Of a stretch of DNA of 64,000 bases, positions 1-9,764 are shown one piece after another (the first letter of the stretch is position 1; each line of letters opens with the position of its first letter). Below the pieces are notes generated by a model. It made no database searches. It saw nothing but the letters and a program-made list of their open reading frames with translations, and had not been told where the DNA came from. The DNA comes from Magnolia sinica (Eukaryota; Streptophyta; Magnoliopsida; Magnoliales; Magnoliaceae). Location of the stretch: contig NC_080581.1 of assembly GCF_029962835.1 (NCBI RefSeq), positions 23,078,001-23,142,000 of the forward strand, read 5' to 3'. A program made the position numbers and the translations under genes.

Positions 1-399
1 TTTAACGCGGACGACATCATTATCCGAAAAAATTAGAAAAAAAAGAGAAACTTTCAACAGGTGGATTTCGGTACCTGTACAAGAGATCGCATCATCGAAA
101 GCTTCCATTTGGTGGGCCGTTCGAATCGAAGCTTTGTTCGTAGGTTAGCGCAAACAAAATCTCCGATTTGGGAGAGAAATCTGTCAAAATCCGAGTATTT
201 GGGCAAAATCTGAGGAAATCCTCGTCGAAATCTACAGAATCTTCGCCGAAATCTGAACATTTGGGAGATTTGGGAGAGATTTTAGGGTTTTGGCCCTTCG
301 GAACCCTCTTTGCTTCAAAAAAAGGGCATCCAAGCCTTTTTTTTTTTTTGGAATAGAGTTGGCTGGTGTACCGCACACCACTGACTTGACTGGTGTGTT
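1..399. other. No recognised gene or element
   Basis: No coding region, RNA gene or clear repeat boundary is visible. The stretch between about 140 and 300 reuses the words 'ttgggagag' and 'aaaatc', and a T-run lies at 337-350. It could be upstream gene or element sequence; I cannot tell which. Confidence 0.4.
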
Positions 400-840
400 G
401 ACGTCACCAAGTTCTGTGGGTCCCATCATGAGGTATGTGTTATATCCAAACCGTTCGTCCATTTGATGAGCCCATTGTAAGGCTTGAGCCGAAAAATAAG
501 ACTGATCCAAAGATCAAGTGGACCACACTGCAAATAGCAGTGGGAGATTGAATGTCTACCATTGAAACCCTTTTGGGGGTCACAAAAGTTTTGGATCGAT
601 ATGATTTTGTTTTTCCTCATCCAGATTTGTGTGACCTAATGAATGGATTGGATGAAAAATAAATGTTATGGTGGGCCCTACGAATGTTTTAACGGTGAGA
701 ATTAGTCCCCACTACTATTTATGGTGTGGTCTACTTGAGCTTTGGATATGACTCATTTTTGGGCTCATGATCTAAAATGATCTCTCCAAGTGCATGAACG
801 GTATAGATACAATAAATACATTATTGTGGGGCCCATTTAA
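400..840. mobile_element. Fold-back MITE, GGGCCC-arm family (diverged copy)
   Basis: The left arm near 412-470 reads as a GGGTCCCATCATGAGGTATG-type sequence running into 'ttatatccaaaccgttc'. The right arm near 779-840 is its imperfect inverse, running into 'gtggggcccat'. The interior carries the family words 'aagatcaagtggaccacac' and 'ggtgggccctacgaa'. The outer ends are too diverged to show a target duplication, so the limits are approximate. The family is inferred to be Mutator-like from the better copies at 11626 and 62808. Confidence 0.6.
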
Positions 841-907
841 CTTTGAACCGTTCATACAACTCGAAATGGAGGAGCATCTTCGCCCGTCTTTGCAGTGTGG
901 TGGGAAT

Positions 908-1425
908 GGGAAGCGGATGACGTAGTGACTAGTGTACTGATTAACTCCGGGGGGCCCACTATAACATGTATTTTATCCACTCTGTCCATCCATTTTACCA
1001 TATAATTTTATGATTTTAGCCCAAAAAATGAAGCATATCCAAAGCTCAAGTGGACCACACCACAGAAAGCAGTGCGAATTGAATGTCTACCGTTTAAAAA
1101 TCCTTGGGGGCCAAAGAAATTTTGGATCAAGTTGATATTTGTTCTTTTCCTTCATCCATGTCTTTGTGATCTTATGAACGGGTTGGATGAAAAATAAACA
1201 TCACTGTAGGCCCTAGGAAGGTTTCAACTGCGGAAATCATTAGTCCTATTGTTTCCTGCGGTATGGTCCATTTGAGCTTTGGATATGTTTCAAATTTGGG
1301 CTCAACCCCTAAAATGAGCTGGAAAAATGGATGGCCTGTGTGGATAAACCATGTACATTCACGATGGGCCCAACAGAGTTTACTTAATACTATAATAGCG
1401 TATTTGAGTGGATTAGGTGAGACCC
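908..1425. mobile_element. Fold-back MITE, GGGCCC-arm family
   Basis: The left end (ggaagcggatgacgtagtga, then ggggggcccactataacatg) is inverted at the right end (gatgggcccaacagagttta, then ctaatccactcaaat on the opposite strand). The interior has the same 'aaagctcaagtggaccacac' block as the other copies. I could not find a convincing 9-bp duplication at its edges, so the limits are approximate. Confidence 0.6.
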
Positions 1426-1439
1426 CAGCCTCACCCAAG

Positions 1440-1860
1440 ACTGTATAGCCCCTACTGTGGGGCCCAACTTGACGTGTATATTTTGTATCCACTTTGTCCA
1501 TCCATTTTTTCAAATCATTTTACAGCATGATCCCAATAATTGAGAAGATCCAATTATCAAGTGGACTATACTCAAAGAAACTGTAGTAGTTGAACACGGT
1601 ACCATTAAAAACTTCTTAGGGTGCACCTTAATTTCCCCATATTTTATTAGGCATCAAATCTGCTGGTAACTTCACATAAAGTTTGAATGAAGAGAAAAAA
1701 CAATTATCAGCTTGATCCAAAACTTTTGTGGCCCACTAATGGTCAATCACCAGTGTTTCCTATGATATGGTCTACCTGATTATTGGATTTGCTTAATTTT
1801 TTGCATAATGTCATAAAATGATGTGGAAAAACGGATAGACGGGGTGGATGCTAGATATAG
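1440..1860. mobile_element. Fold-back MITE, GGGCCC-arm family, right end degraded
   Basis: The left arm is 'ctgtggggcccaacttgacg' followed by 'gtatccactttgtccatcc'. The inverse arm 'aacggatagacggggtggat' lies near 1830, after which the similarity to the family's right end fades. The copy is probably truncated or old. Confidence 0.5.
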
Positions 1861-2300
1861 TTGCTTTAGTTCAATCGGACAACGCATAGCTTAGGACCCT
1901 ATATAAAGGAAACCTATTATGTGCCCTTCTTTTTTGAGATTTTATTATTTAAAAGTGTGTATTGAGGTCTTTTTTAATAATCCCTGAAGTTTCATTGAAA
2001 AATTCAACTATTTCCCCAATGTTTCCCCATGTTTTCCAAAAAGAGTGATAAATTACGTGATACAAACGATATATCCCATGCGATATCTGATACGTATCTG
2101 TATCCCAAGGGTGTGATACATTGTGCGATACCAATTTTTCAAACACTGCTTGGAACTAAGAAGCTTAGCACGTCAATAACTGCTTGTTACAAGTTAGAAC
2201 AGTAACTCGCAATTGACTATTGTAATCGCATGAAGAATTTGAAGTTTTTATTTGTAGTACAACTTACAAAATATGAATATTTACCCATTTTGTTGTGTTA
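1861..2300. other. Gene-free stretch upstream of the last-but-one exon
   Basis: The sequence is AT-rich with no repeat family I can name. If the tweety-like gene extends upstream, this is intron. I looked for the membrane-segment exon that should precede the 2316 exon and did not find it here. Confidence 0.4.
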
Positions 2301-2315
2301 CCAGTGTTGTTGCAG

Positions 2316-2632
2316 ACACGTGCATTGCGATGGATGAATGGGTCTCACACCCTCATCTACATACTGCTCTAGACGACATTCTCCCCTGCGTCGATTTTGC
2401 AACTGCCAATGAATCCTTGTATCGAAGCAAAGAAGTCACTTACCAATTGGTGAATGTTGTCAACCAGGTCCTTTCTAATGTTAGCAATGTGAACTACCCT
2501 CCTGGTCTTCAACCCTTATACTACAATCAATCTGGACCATTGGTGCCTCTCCTCTGCAACCCATTTACTGCTCCTGGCATGGCTGATCGAAAATGTGACC
2601 TTGGAGAAGTGGACTTCAAAAATGCAACACAG
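2316..2632 (+). CDS. Tweety-like plant membrane protein, penultimate coding exon
   Basis: This exon encodes the extracellular or luminal loop of the plant tweety-like family, multipass membrane proteins related to animal TTYH and of unsettled function in plants. Seen in the translation: DTCIAMDEW, then TALDDILPCVD, RSKEVTYQLVNVVNQVLSNV, YYNQSGPLVPLLCNPF and a final NATQ, with several conserved-looking cysteines. I chose the start at the acceptor 'ttgcag' (AG at 2314-2315); a second acceptor, 'accag' (AG at 2303-2304), is possible and would add a few residues. The donor is CAG|GTAAAA, with GT at 2633. Joining to the exon at 3858 keeps the frame (NATQ then VWRGY). The N-terminal exons, with the signal sequence and first membrane segments, are not seen in the window. 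The gene is therefore either a fragment or has a long repeat-filled intron extending upstream. Confidence 0.85.
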
Positions 2633-2889
2633 GTAAAATAGAACAAGGAAAACTACAACCAAAAGGAAATATGCTATGTTTCATCAGGCTGCTTGCTCAG
2701 CCAAACAAACTCTTCATGGGCGGTGCACACTCCATGTGGATGGAAGATGCCCCAAAAATCATCTGTCAGGTGATCCCAAACATTCAATTATTTCCAAGTG
2801 TCCATTTGCAAGCCAGCAATTGGATGGCTAAGATCATCTGGTAGGGGAAATTTTGGGGTGTGGCCTATGCTACAATGGGGGCTACCAGA

Positions 2890-3095
2890 TGAATTTCTTA
2901 TATTATTGAGCATCATTATTAGTGCCTTAAGAGGTAGAAGGCATTGGGAGTTTTACGCTCTTATTGCCAGTCCCGAAGCTCAGATAAAGGAGGGTTGTGT
3001 TCGTTGGCGGCTGTCATCAAGATTTGGCCCACATCTTTTTCTCGTCAAAGCCGACCCCAGTTAGTTGGGATATGGCTTAGATGATGATGGTGAGA
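2890..3095 (+). mobile_element. 3' end of a plant LINE (RTE-type)
   Basis: The string 'gctcagataaaggagggttg', then 'gccgaccccagttagttggg', then a short GATGATGATG tail matches the 3' terminus that I know from plant RTE-type LINEs. Only about 200 bp are present, as expected for a 5'-truncated copy or a SINE sharing the tail. No coding part is present. Confidence 0.65.
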
Positions 3096-3149
3096 TAAAA
3101 GGCATGAATGGAGGACATGATCCTCGCCTAGAGCAAATATGCAGATTAT

Positions 3150-3700
3150 ATAGGGCTGTCAGTGGGTACCAGGACCTGCAGGTATAATGGACCTGACCCG
3201 ATTTTAACGGTGGCTCCAGGTCTAATTTCTCAAACCCTTTCAGAAATTGGGTTTGGTTTGGCTATGCCAATTTGGACCTGGTTAGAAAACCAGGTCTAAT
3301 AGTTGCCTGGGTTGGGTCCACAGTCTTGGACGCAATTAAAATCAGGTTGGGTTGTGTCTGCGTTGGGTCCAGTTAGTTAATAGTAATATTTTATACTTCA
3401 ATTGTTCTAGCAATGGAATGAGGCTTGCTAAGGCATGCACATGTAAGATAGCCTATTATACAGTCACGCATGTATGATCTAATCCATCCATTCAAGTGGG
3501 CCTGACAATATAAAATGTCCTCATTTGACGTTGACCCAAACCAGACCCGACTTGAAACCAAGATCCAAGATGGGTACCCGAATTCGATAGGATCTGGATC
3601 AGGGTCCTAAAAAAGGAGACCCGGAACCGAAATGATCCAGACTTGGCAAAACCCGAACCCAATCAGCCTGGGTCCGGGAATTCTAAGGATATCGTTTTGT
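3150..3700. mobile_element. hAT-like MITE, GGGT/ACCC-rich, in the intron
   Basis: It begins 'tagggctgtcagtgggtacc' and its right end carries the inverse words 'cctgggtccgggaattctaa'. The interior alternates 'acctgacccgatttt' with 'gggttggg' style sequence. The TAGGGCTG start matches the hAT-type copies at 8021 and 43392. I could not define a target duplication, so the limits are approximate. Confidence 0.5.
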
Positions 3701-3857
3701 ACAAGTGGGGTTATTGTAGTGGTCTGATGGGGTCAACCATGGCTAGATGGACAGTTCCAAAAATGTCTAAGATAAGAAGATCCTAGCTGCCAATCTGTTG
3801 TATATTTCCTATTGAGTGGGAATCCATACTCTAATACTGATTTCACATCTTATGCAG

Positions 3858-4235
3858 GTGTGGAGGGGCTATTCCTGTCAGGTGTCAGGTGGAATATGTA
3901 CCACCCAGGGTCGCATTACCCCCGACCTCTACAACCAGATGACAGCAGCAGTAAAGGTCGGCTTCGGTATATACCATTACACCCCATTCTTGATTCAGCT
4001 TGAAGACTGCAGTTTTGTGCGATACACATTTCATACCATCACAACAAGGGAATGTCCTGGCTTGCGACGACACAGTCAATGGATCTACATCGGCCTGGTG
4101 ATGGTTTCAGCTGCTGTTATGCTGTCTTTGATCTTTTGGGTCATATATGCTAGAGAGAGGCGGCACCGCAAGTATAACAAAAAGCGCATGCTTAGGTCAT
4201 CAGGCCAAGAAACTCTACAAGAGAAGTTTCCATAG
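3858..4235 (+). CDS. Tweety-like plant membrane protein, last coding exon
   Basis: This exon encodes the C-terminal part of the tweety-like protein. In order: a cysteine loop (YSCQVSGGICTTQGRITP), a stretch ending YHYTPFLIQLEDCSFV, then ECPGLRRHSQ. A hydrophobic membrane segment of about 23 residues follows (4080-4148), then a short basic tail (RERRHRKYNKKR) and the stop TAG at 4233-4235. The acceptor is 'tatgcag', ending at 3857, and the phase matches the exon ending at 2632. The exon has no stops or frameshifts, unlike everything else in the window, so this part looks under selection or only recently disabled. The tail after the membrane segment is about 25 residues, in line with plant members as I remember them. 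Confidence 0.88.
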   Translation: MWRGYSCQVSGGICTTQGRITPDLYNQMTAAVKVGFGIYHYTPFLIQLEDCSFVRYTFHTITTRECPGLRRHSQWIYIGLVMVSAAVMLSLIFWVIYARERRHRKYNKKRMLRSSGQETLQEKFP

Positions 4236-4380
4236 GAAAGCATTAATACAGGTAAGCTGACTTGGCCTTTCTCATACAGTTTGAATCTTAGATTGATGTA
4301 AATGGTAGACTGGGCTTGTTTTTTTTGTATCATATGGCAGGCTTGTTTTACTGGGTTTTCCATGTGTTTTTGAATCATTA
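4236..4380 (+). other. 3' UTR with a candidate UTR intron donor
   Basis: Fifteen bases after the stop lies a strong donor, 'acag|gtaagc' (cut after 4251). Either the 3' UTR is spliced or an alternative transcript continues. No canonical AATAAA was seen; A-rich sequence begins near 4500. Confidence 0.4.
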
Positions 4381-5205
4381 TCATTTACATCTTTTATTGT
4401 AAACTCCTATGGTTGCCTCCCTTTTGATAGGGTTGCATAATGTTGCTCTGAATTCAATGTCAATGTCGATGTGAAAGCTTATGTTATAGATTGAAACTGT
4501 AATATACCAAAAAAAAGACAAAAAAGAAAAAAAAAAAAAACAAGGAAAAACTATTGTGGTGAATGCCTTTTGCAACATAACTAAAAATTCTAGGTAAATT
4601 TGGGTAGCATGAACCACAAAAAATATGAAGAAAACCATAATCCCGTGTCTACGAAAGTACATGAAATGGTGGAGAGTTTTGAAGCACCAGAGTCGGTAAT
4701 CTAGTGATTACATAGGCGGATGATGGATTTGAATGGTTGTTCTAGAAAGTGACAGATGGGTTTTTTTTAGCAATGGTTGCAGTGTCTATGAAGCCAATTT
4801 GTTGAATGGAGTTTGGCTAGCCCGATCGTCGGCCATTATTGACTGGCCTTTTATGTTGTATGGATCCGCCTAGTCAGGTTTCTTGCCAACATGACATTCT
4901 TCTCAATTGATACAGTACTCGTTGGATGGGCACTGATAACATTGCAATACTTTCAAAATATTGTCAGTTTTGAATTGTTCACTTGCAAAATTATCCCAAT
5001 ATTTATGTAAGAAAATTAGAATTTAACCAGTTCATTTGGTAATTATGTATTAAAAATTTAAAAAGTAGTTATTAATTTCTAATATATATTTTAGAAAATT
5101 TTAATTTTTGCGAGATATTCCTGATAATATCTTGAGAAAAAACCACAAAATTTAAAGCTGAGAAATTTACAAGAACTAGATTTGTAATTTGGTACATGCT
5201 CAAGG
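4381..5205. other. No recognised gene
   Basis: The sequence is AT-rich and includes an A-rich run at 4507-4556. I see no coding exon, repeat end or RNA gene in it. Confidence 0.4.
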
Positions 5206-5209
5206 TATT

Positions 5210-5660
5210 CTATAGTGATAACGGTGGTTGTAATATTCACCACCATTACCGTTATGGTCTCTCTATTTCTGGTCTTTATTTATTTATTTATGATTATTTT
5301 TAAAATTTTTTTATTTGTGAGAAAAGTCTCCATCCCCTCTTATTTTTTTTTTAATTTTTCGTGCAGTGGCTGGTATAACCCTGTAACTCATAACGGTGGC
5401 CACCATTATGGTCTCTATTCCTTTTTTTTTTTTTTTTGGTGAGAAAAATATCCATCTCCCTCATAACGGACCGTTATGGGTCTTATTTTTTTTTTCTCTA
5501 ATGGCTGGTATGACCCCGTAACTTGTATGAGAAAAATCTCCATCTCCCTCATATAATGGACCATTATGGGTCTTTTTCTTTTTTCCTTCTGTAATGGCCG
5601 GTATGACCTGTAACTTATGACTGTGGCTACCATTACCATTACCATTACCGTTGCATAATG
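5210..5660. repeat. Degenerate tandem repeat with GGCCGTTATGG-type core
   Basis: Three or more imperfect units recur: 'gagaaaaatctccatctccc' followed by 'ggaccgttatgggtct', a T-run, 'atggctggtatgacc' and 'gtaactt'. Spacing is roughly 100-120 bp. The block ends in a short run of 'attacc' units (5633-5650). Confidence 0.6.
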
Positions 5661-5793
5661 GCTGTTATGCAAACATTTTTGCACATCATGTACATGCTCT
5701 TCCCACCTTGGTGGGACTCCACAAAGGGGTTCTTTGTCACATAATGCTGTGCACCGATCTCACCGTCACGTCACTGCGTCGGGTCACGCTACT

Positions 5794-5900
5794 CATGGCT
5801 CAGTGGTAGACTCACAAGAGTTTCATGGCTCAGTGGTAGACTCACAAGAGTTTCAGCAAAAGAGGTCGCGGGTTCGAGTACCCATTGTGGGGTGTCTATG
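5794..5900 (+). repeat. tRNA-related SINE or tRNA pseudogene with duplicated 5' part
   Basis: A box A-like string (tggctcagtggtaga) and a box B-like string (gggttcgagtaccc, 5870-5883) are spaced as in a tRNA promoter. The 30-bp unit starting 'catggctcagtggtagac' occurs twice in tandem (5794-5823 and 5824-5853), so there are two box A copies and one box B. The cloverleaf does not close well, so I do not call a functional tRNA. Confidence 0.55.
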
Positions 5901-6086
5901 TGTTTAAAAAAACAAAGAAAGAGGTCACTGGCTCAACTTGTCCTTGGGCCCAGCCTTGTGCAGCTAGGGCTCTTAGGTTCACTCATTGGTCAAACTATGC
6001 TGGGCTGGTTCAGGTCAAGGTTATTGGTTTTGGGTCGGGTCTAAAAGATAGGAGGCCATGAAGGTCATCGCAGCCGTTACGCTTCT

Positions 6087-6286
6087 AAAGGGCCTGCTCG
6101 GTACACTTTCGAAAAATGAGTTAAATCCAGTTTTAGTTACTTGCTACTGGGTATTAGAGAGCATGATTGTTGGTTTTCAAGATTATTTTTAATCCTTACT
6201 AAAAGGATTTTGATCTCTAATACATAGTTATGGTTAACTAAATTAGATGAACTCACTTTTAAGCGTCTACCAAACAGCCCCTACAA
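6087..6286. mobile_element. Small MITE with 'agggcctg...caaacagcccct' ends
   Basis: The left end 'agggcctgctcggtacactt' and the inverse of the right end 'aggggctgtttggtagacgc' pair. Inside them, 'aaatgagttaaatcc' pairs with the inverse of 'gatgaactcactt'. The size of about 200 bp and the ends resemble Tourist or hAT MITEs. No clean target duplication is visible. Confidence 0.55.
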
Positions 6287-6487
6287 ACATATGTATATCT
6301 GCTTGACGGGCGCAATAAGATTTTAATCGAATGGGCTTGGTCATGAAAAGTTGGCCCCTCGTGGGCATGGCTCCAGCCATCTCATGGACCTGATATGTTT
6401 TGGTTTGCTGATGATTTTGATTTTGGTCATTTGACTTTTCTTGATACAAGAAAGAAACATGCTCAAGGAGGAAATGCATAGGGTTGT

Positions 6488-6890
6488 TGAGAGAGAGAGA
6501 GAGAGGTGCTTTAAGATGGTGGTGCACATGTAGCGGATGTTGCACATTGGCACACGTATGGTGCTTTAAGATGCATTGTTGAACATTGTACATGTGGGGC
6601 ACTTTGAGTGGAGGTTTGCACGTGGGGCACCTGAAGGTGACCGGTTGGTGGCATATGTTGCACAAGAGAAGTGCTTAAAAGATGAACTGTGAGCATGTGG
6701 CACAAATGGCACATGTGGGGTGTTTGAAGGTCGGGGTCACACATGTTGGGCGTGGTACATTGTGGTGTGTGGCACATTGAAAGGTGTGAGCTGGCAGGTT
6801 GTTACATGTGGGGCTTTAAGATGAATGCTGGCACATGAGGGAACTTGGAAGGGTTGCACATGTGGAGCACTTGGAAACAAAGGTGGCAGC
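6488..6890. repeat. Degenerate tandem repeat around 'gcacatgtggggcacttt'
   Basis: After a short GA run (6488-6506), the words 'cacatgtgggg', 'gcacattg' and 'ctttaagatg' recur about a dozen times with irregular 30-60 bp spacing. Long open frames on the minus strand across this stretch reflect repeat composition, not a gene. Confidence 0.6.
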
Positions 6891-7625
6891 ACATATGTAA
6901 ATTTGAAGCATGCACAACTAAACGAAAAAGGGGCATTTTTAGGAAATGAGAAGTAAATGGAAAAAAAAAGAAAATTTACAAAAACGAGGAATGAAAATGC
7001 AATTTTCATGAGAAAATGATTTTCTGAATTAATGTTTCGGCAAATCCAAACAGGCCCTAAAAGTAAATTAAGTTTTTTTTTTTTAAAAAACGAAGAATGG
7101 AAAAAGAGTCGTGCCCGAGAGGCATGTAGCTCTCTTACATTATATTTTACTCGATGGCATATGTGGGTAAGGAGAGAGTACTGATTTTGAACAGCCTGAT
7201 CTTTTTGGGCCAGGATTCTTTTACTTTGGGTCACACCCAACGAATGGCTTGCAAGAAAGGGATGTCCTGAGACACTGGTGCTTGCAAAGAGTAGGAGCAG
7301 TTTACTTGTCCCCAATTCAGTAAAGCTAGGGTTGGGATGTTTCTGATAAACAAGCAAGAAATTAAGAGCGATAGGGGTTCGCAATTAGATGATCCCCATC
7401 TGACCTCCATGCTAGTCGATCATCATGGTGGCCCACCTTTTGTACAGATAGGATAATCTACACGTGTTACATGTTGGCAGGAAGAAAATGGATGTATCAG
7501 AATGCTGATACAGCTGCTGTATCTCATCATTTCTCATTATTTTAAGCTCTAACTTAGACCATGGTTAGAAATGGTCAACACTGCCCCTGCTTCGGTTAAC
7601 TAGAATTGAATTAGAGTTGCACACT
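6891..7625. other. MITE remnants, no gene
   Basis: It contains a right MITE end 'caaatccaaacaggccct' (to about 7059), an A/T run near 7073-7090 and a 'catggtggcccacc' arm near 7425. The minus-strand open frame of about 215 codons across 6737-7384 has no recognisable domain and low-complexity composition. Confidence 0.4.
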
Positions 7626-7629
7626 GGCA

Positions 7630-7867
7630 ACCAGGTTTATCAATGGGCTGGGGTGGCCTGATGGGCTTGGAGTGGAGAATTAGGCCTAAGGGCTGGGCTC
7701 GGGTTTAAAAATCAAGTTCATTTCAAAATTACGCCTGGCTTGAAGGTAAATGTCTGAAAGCTAGTGAGTCCAGCCAGCCTGACCCACGCCCGACCCACCC
7801 ATCTCAAAACCCCAATTCTTCCTGAAAAGGGAAATCAGGGGTCCATTAGTAGGGTCACCCATCTCAC

Positions 7868-7914
<47 letters not shown>

Positions 7915-8012
7915 GGCCAGCACGGGTCCAAGCCGGGGTTGGGTCTACATTTGACAATGCGGGCCAGGCTTGGACAGAGATTGGCCCAGACCTAATCCAG
8001 CCCATTTCACCC
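7630..8012. mobile_element. MITE with 'caatgggctgg' ends, host of the hAT copy at 8021
   Basis: The left end (ccaggtttatcaatgggctg) pairs with the inverse of the right end (cccatttcacccctt). The interior is a GGGC/GCCC-rich chain. A (TC)21 tract lies inside it. The neighbouring hAT-like element sits at its right edge. Confidence 0.5.
7871..7912 (+). repeat. (TC)n microsatellite
   Basis: An uninterrupted run of 21 TC units. Confidence 0.98.
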
Positions 8013-8020
8013 CTTCTGGC

Positions 8021-8562
8021 TAGGGCTGAAAGCCGGGCAGGTTCAACCCAACCAACCTGACATTAGGTTGGGCTTGGAAAGGATGCATCGGGTTTGGGCT
8101 ATTTAAACACCAACCTGATAAAAGTTGGGTCGGGCTTAGGTTGAGGTCTCGGGTTGCCCAACTCAACCCAACCTGAACCTAATCAATATATAAGTTATAA
8201 ATTATTATCGAGTGTGGATCCTTTGTATCGAAGATACATGAAATTCTAGCACTGTTGGGTCTCATTGGTCCATGCCATTTCCGATGACTGGAGCTAACAA
8301 GATATGTCGGATTTCTCTCTCCCAAATAGACTGTGCCGTGCACAACATGACTTTTAAAGGAGTCGTCCTATATTTTAGCTTGTTTGTTTAGAAAAATAAA
8401 ATTCTTTATGATAAATAACTATATATATATAAAATTAATAAAATCATAGCTAAAAAAATAAGATGTGTATTGAAATATAATAGACTAATGTAATAACGAA
8501 AATATTAGGGTTGAGGTATAGGAACCTTGGGTTGGGCTAGTGTTAAGCATCAACCGGACCCA
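8021..8562. mobile_element. hAT-type MITE lacking its right terminus
   Basis: It begins 'tagggctgaaagccgggcag' and is collinear with the complete copy at 43392-44070. The 8-bp word 'cttctggc' lies immediately before it (8013-8020) and again at 8563-8570, which fits a hAT target duplication. Compared with the complete copy it lacks about 100 bp internally and the last twenty or so bases, including the whole right terminal inverted repeat. Confidence 0.75.
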
Positions 8563-8570
8563 CTTCTGGC

Positions 8571-8789
8571 AGCACACATAGCGGACAGTCAAGTTGACGC
8601 AGCTTCAACACTGTTGTGGAAAGATCGTGCAACACCCGAGCATTGTGGTCCCACCGTCATCTTCGTGTGACATCCAGGCCGTCCATCAGTTGTGACACCT
8701 CATGAATGAACCTGAGTCCAATAATCATGCCAAACCAAATCTGAATTCGGCCACACCAAAGAACAGTATGGATGGAGACACCCACCAGA

Positions 8790-8821
<32 letters not shown>

Positions 8822-9290
8822 AAACATCCTACGTCCCACCATATCGTTGATATGCCACCTGGTCGTTCATCGGATGAGCCCCCGGGATTAAGAGGAATCC
8901 AAAACTCAGGTGGCTTACACTGTGTTCATTTGGATTAAACGTTATAAATGTGATTTTATATTTTTCCTGTTGTGTGGCCCACCTGAGTTTTCAATCGACC
9001 TAATTTTGGTCATATATGCCATGTACAATGAGATGACACAAGTGATGGATAGAATAGATGTCTCACACACACACACATCATGGCAGTACATGTGAGCCTG
9101 TGTGGGGCCCATCGTTCGTATGCCATCCATCCACATATCAAGCAAGCGCCACTATGATGATGGGTTTCGAGAGAAAAAAAAAAGGGCCTATCCTATGATA
9201 AGGTGGATACCAAAACTTGAACGGTTTAATTTTAGTTTCTTACTTGTTATTTGTACAATTTTTAGTGCCCAGGTATCGACCATCACCCTC
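8571..9290. other. MITE arms and simple repeats, no gene
   Basis: Diverged arms ('gtggtcccaccgtcatcttc' near 8645, 'gtgtggggcccatcgttcg' near 9100) occur with an A-run (8801-8824) and a short CA run (9064-9077). I see no exon. Confidence 0.45.
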
Positions 9291-9745
9291 TACAAGAACA
9301 TCAAAATTTTCTTATTTCGATTTAGTTGTGTTCTAGCCATGGTCAAAAGGCTGGGCCAGTCGACCTGTCTTGTTCGGTTTGACAGCTCGAGTCACCATTC
9401 GTTCATCCCTAACTCATTAAGAAATGAATCTAACTCCGCGTGGCCATGCGTGGGACACGCGATGCCATGCCAAGCCTAGCAAGGCCACGCCAGGCCATGC
9501 GCAGCTCATCCATGCACGCGGGGCATAGGCGGGGCGTGGCAGCAGCAGCAAGGCAGCTACCCTCCCCAGCCGTAAGGTAGTCAAGGCTAAAATCCTTACT
9601 CAGCGGTGATGAGCGCCCAAAATGTCTAGCATCCTCGCGCACAACAGCGGCAGAGACAGCTTGCCGACATGCGCGGACCAGCCAAAGCCAGCTGCAATGT
9701 GCATATGAGACGGTGCGTGCGGATTAGGTGTTACAGCTTAGGAAG
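9291..9745. other. GC-rich island of unknown origin
   Basis: Positions 9436-9720 are clearly richer in G+C than the flanks, with repeated 'ggccacgc', 'ccatgc' and 'gcagcagca' words. No open frame here carries a domain I know. It could be part of an LTR or an old CpG-rich segment. Confidence 0.35.
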
Positions 9746-9764
9746 AGAATTCGGCCGACCACAT

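Larger units (their letters stand above)
2633..3857 (+). other. Intron of the tweety-like gene, filled with repeats
   Basis: This 1.2 kb intron has a GT donor at 2633 and 'tatgcag' as acceptor, ending at 3857. It holds MITE arms near 2690-2880, the 3' end of a LINE near 2890-3090 and a hAT-like element near 3150-3700. The splice signals on both sides look intact, so the insertions need not have stopped splicing. Confidence 0.75.

Noticed and set aside
5824..5900. Functional tRNA gene
   Set aside because: Box A and box B strings are present, but the stems do not pair into a convincing cloverleaf and the 5' half is duplicated; SINE origin fits better.
6737..7384. Minus-strand open frame of about 215 codons
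   Set aside because: It crosses a degenerate repeat and MITE remnants, has skewed composition and contains no domain that I recognise.
9430..9642. Open frame in the GC-rich island
   Set aside because: No known motif, short, and explained by GC-rich composition.
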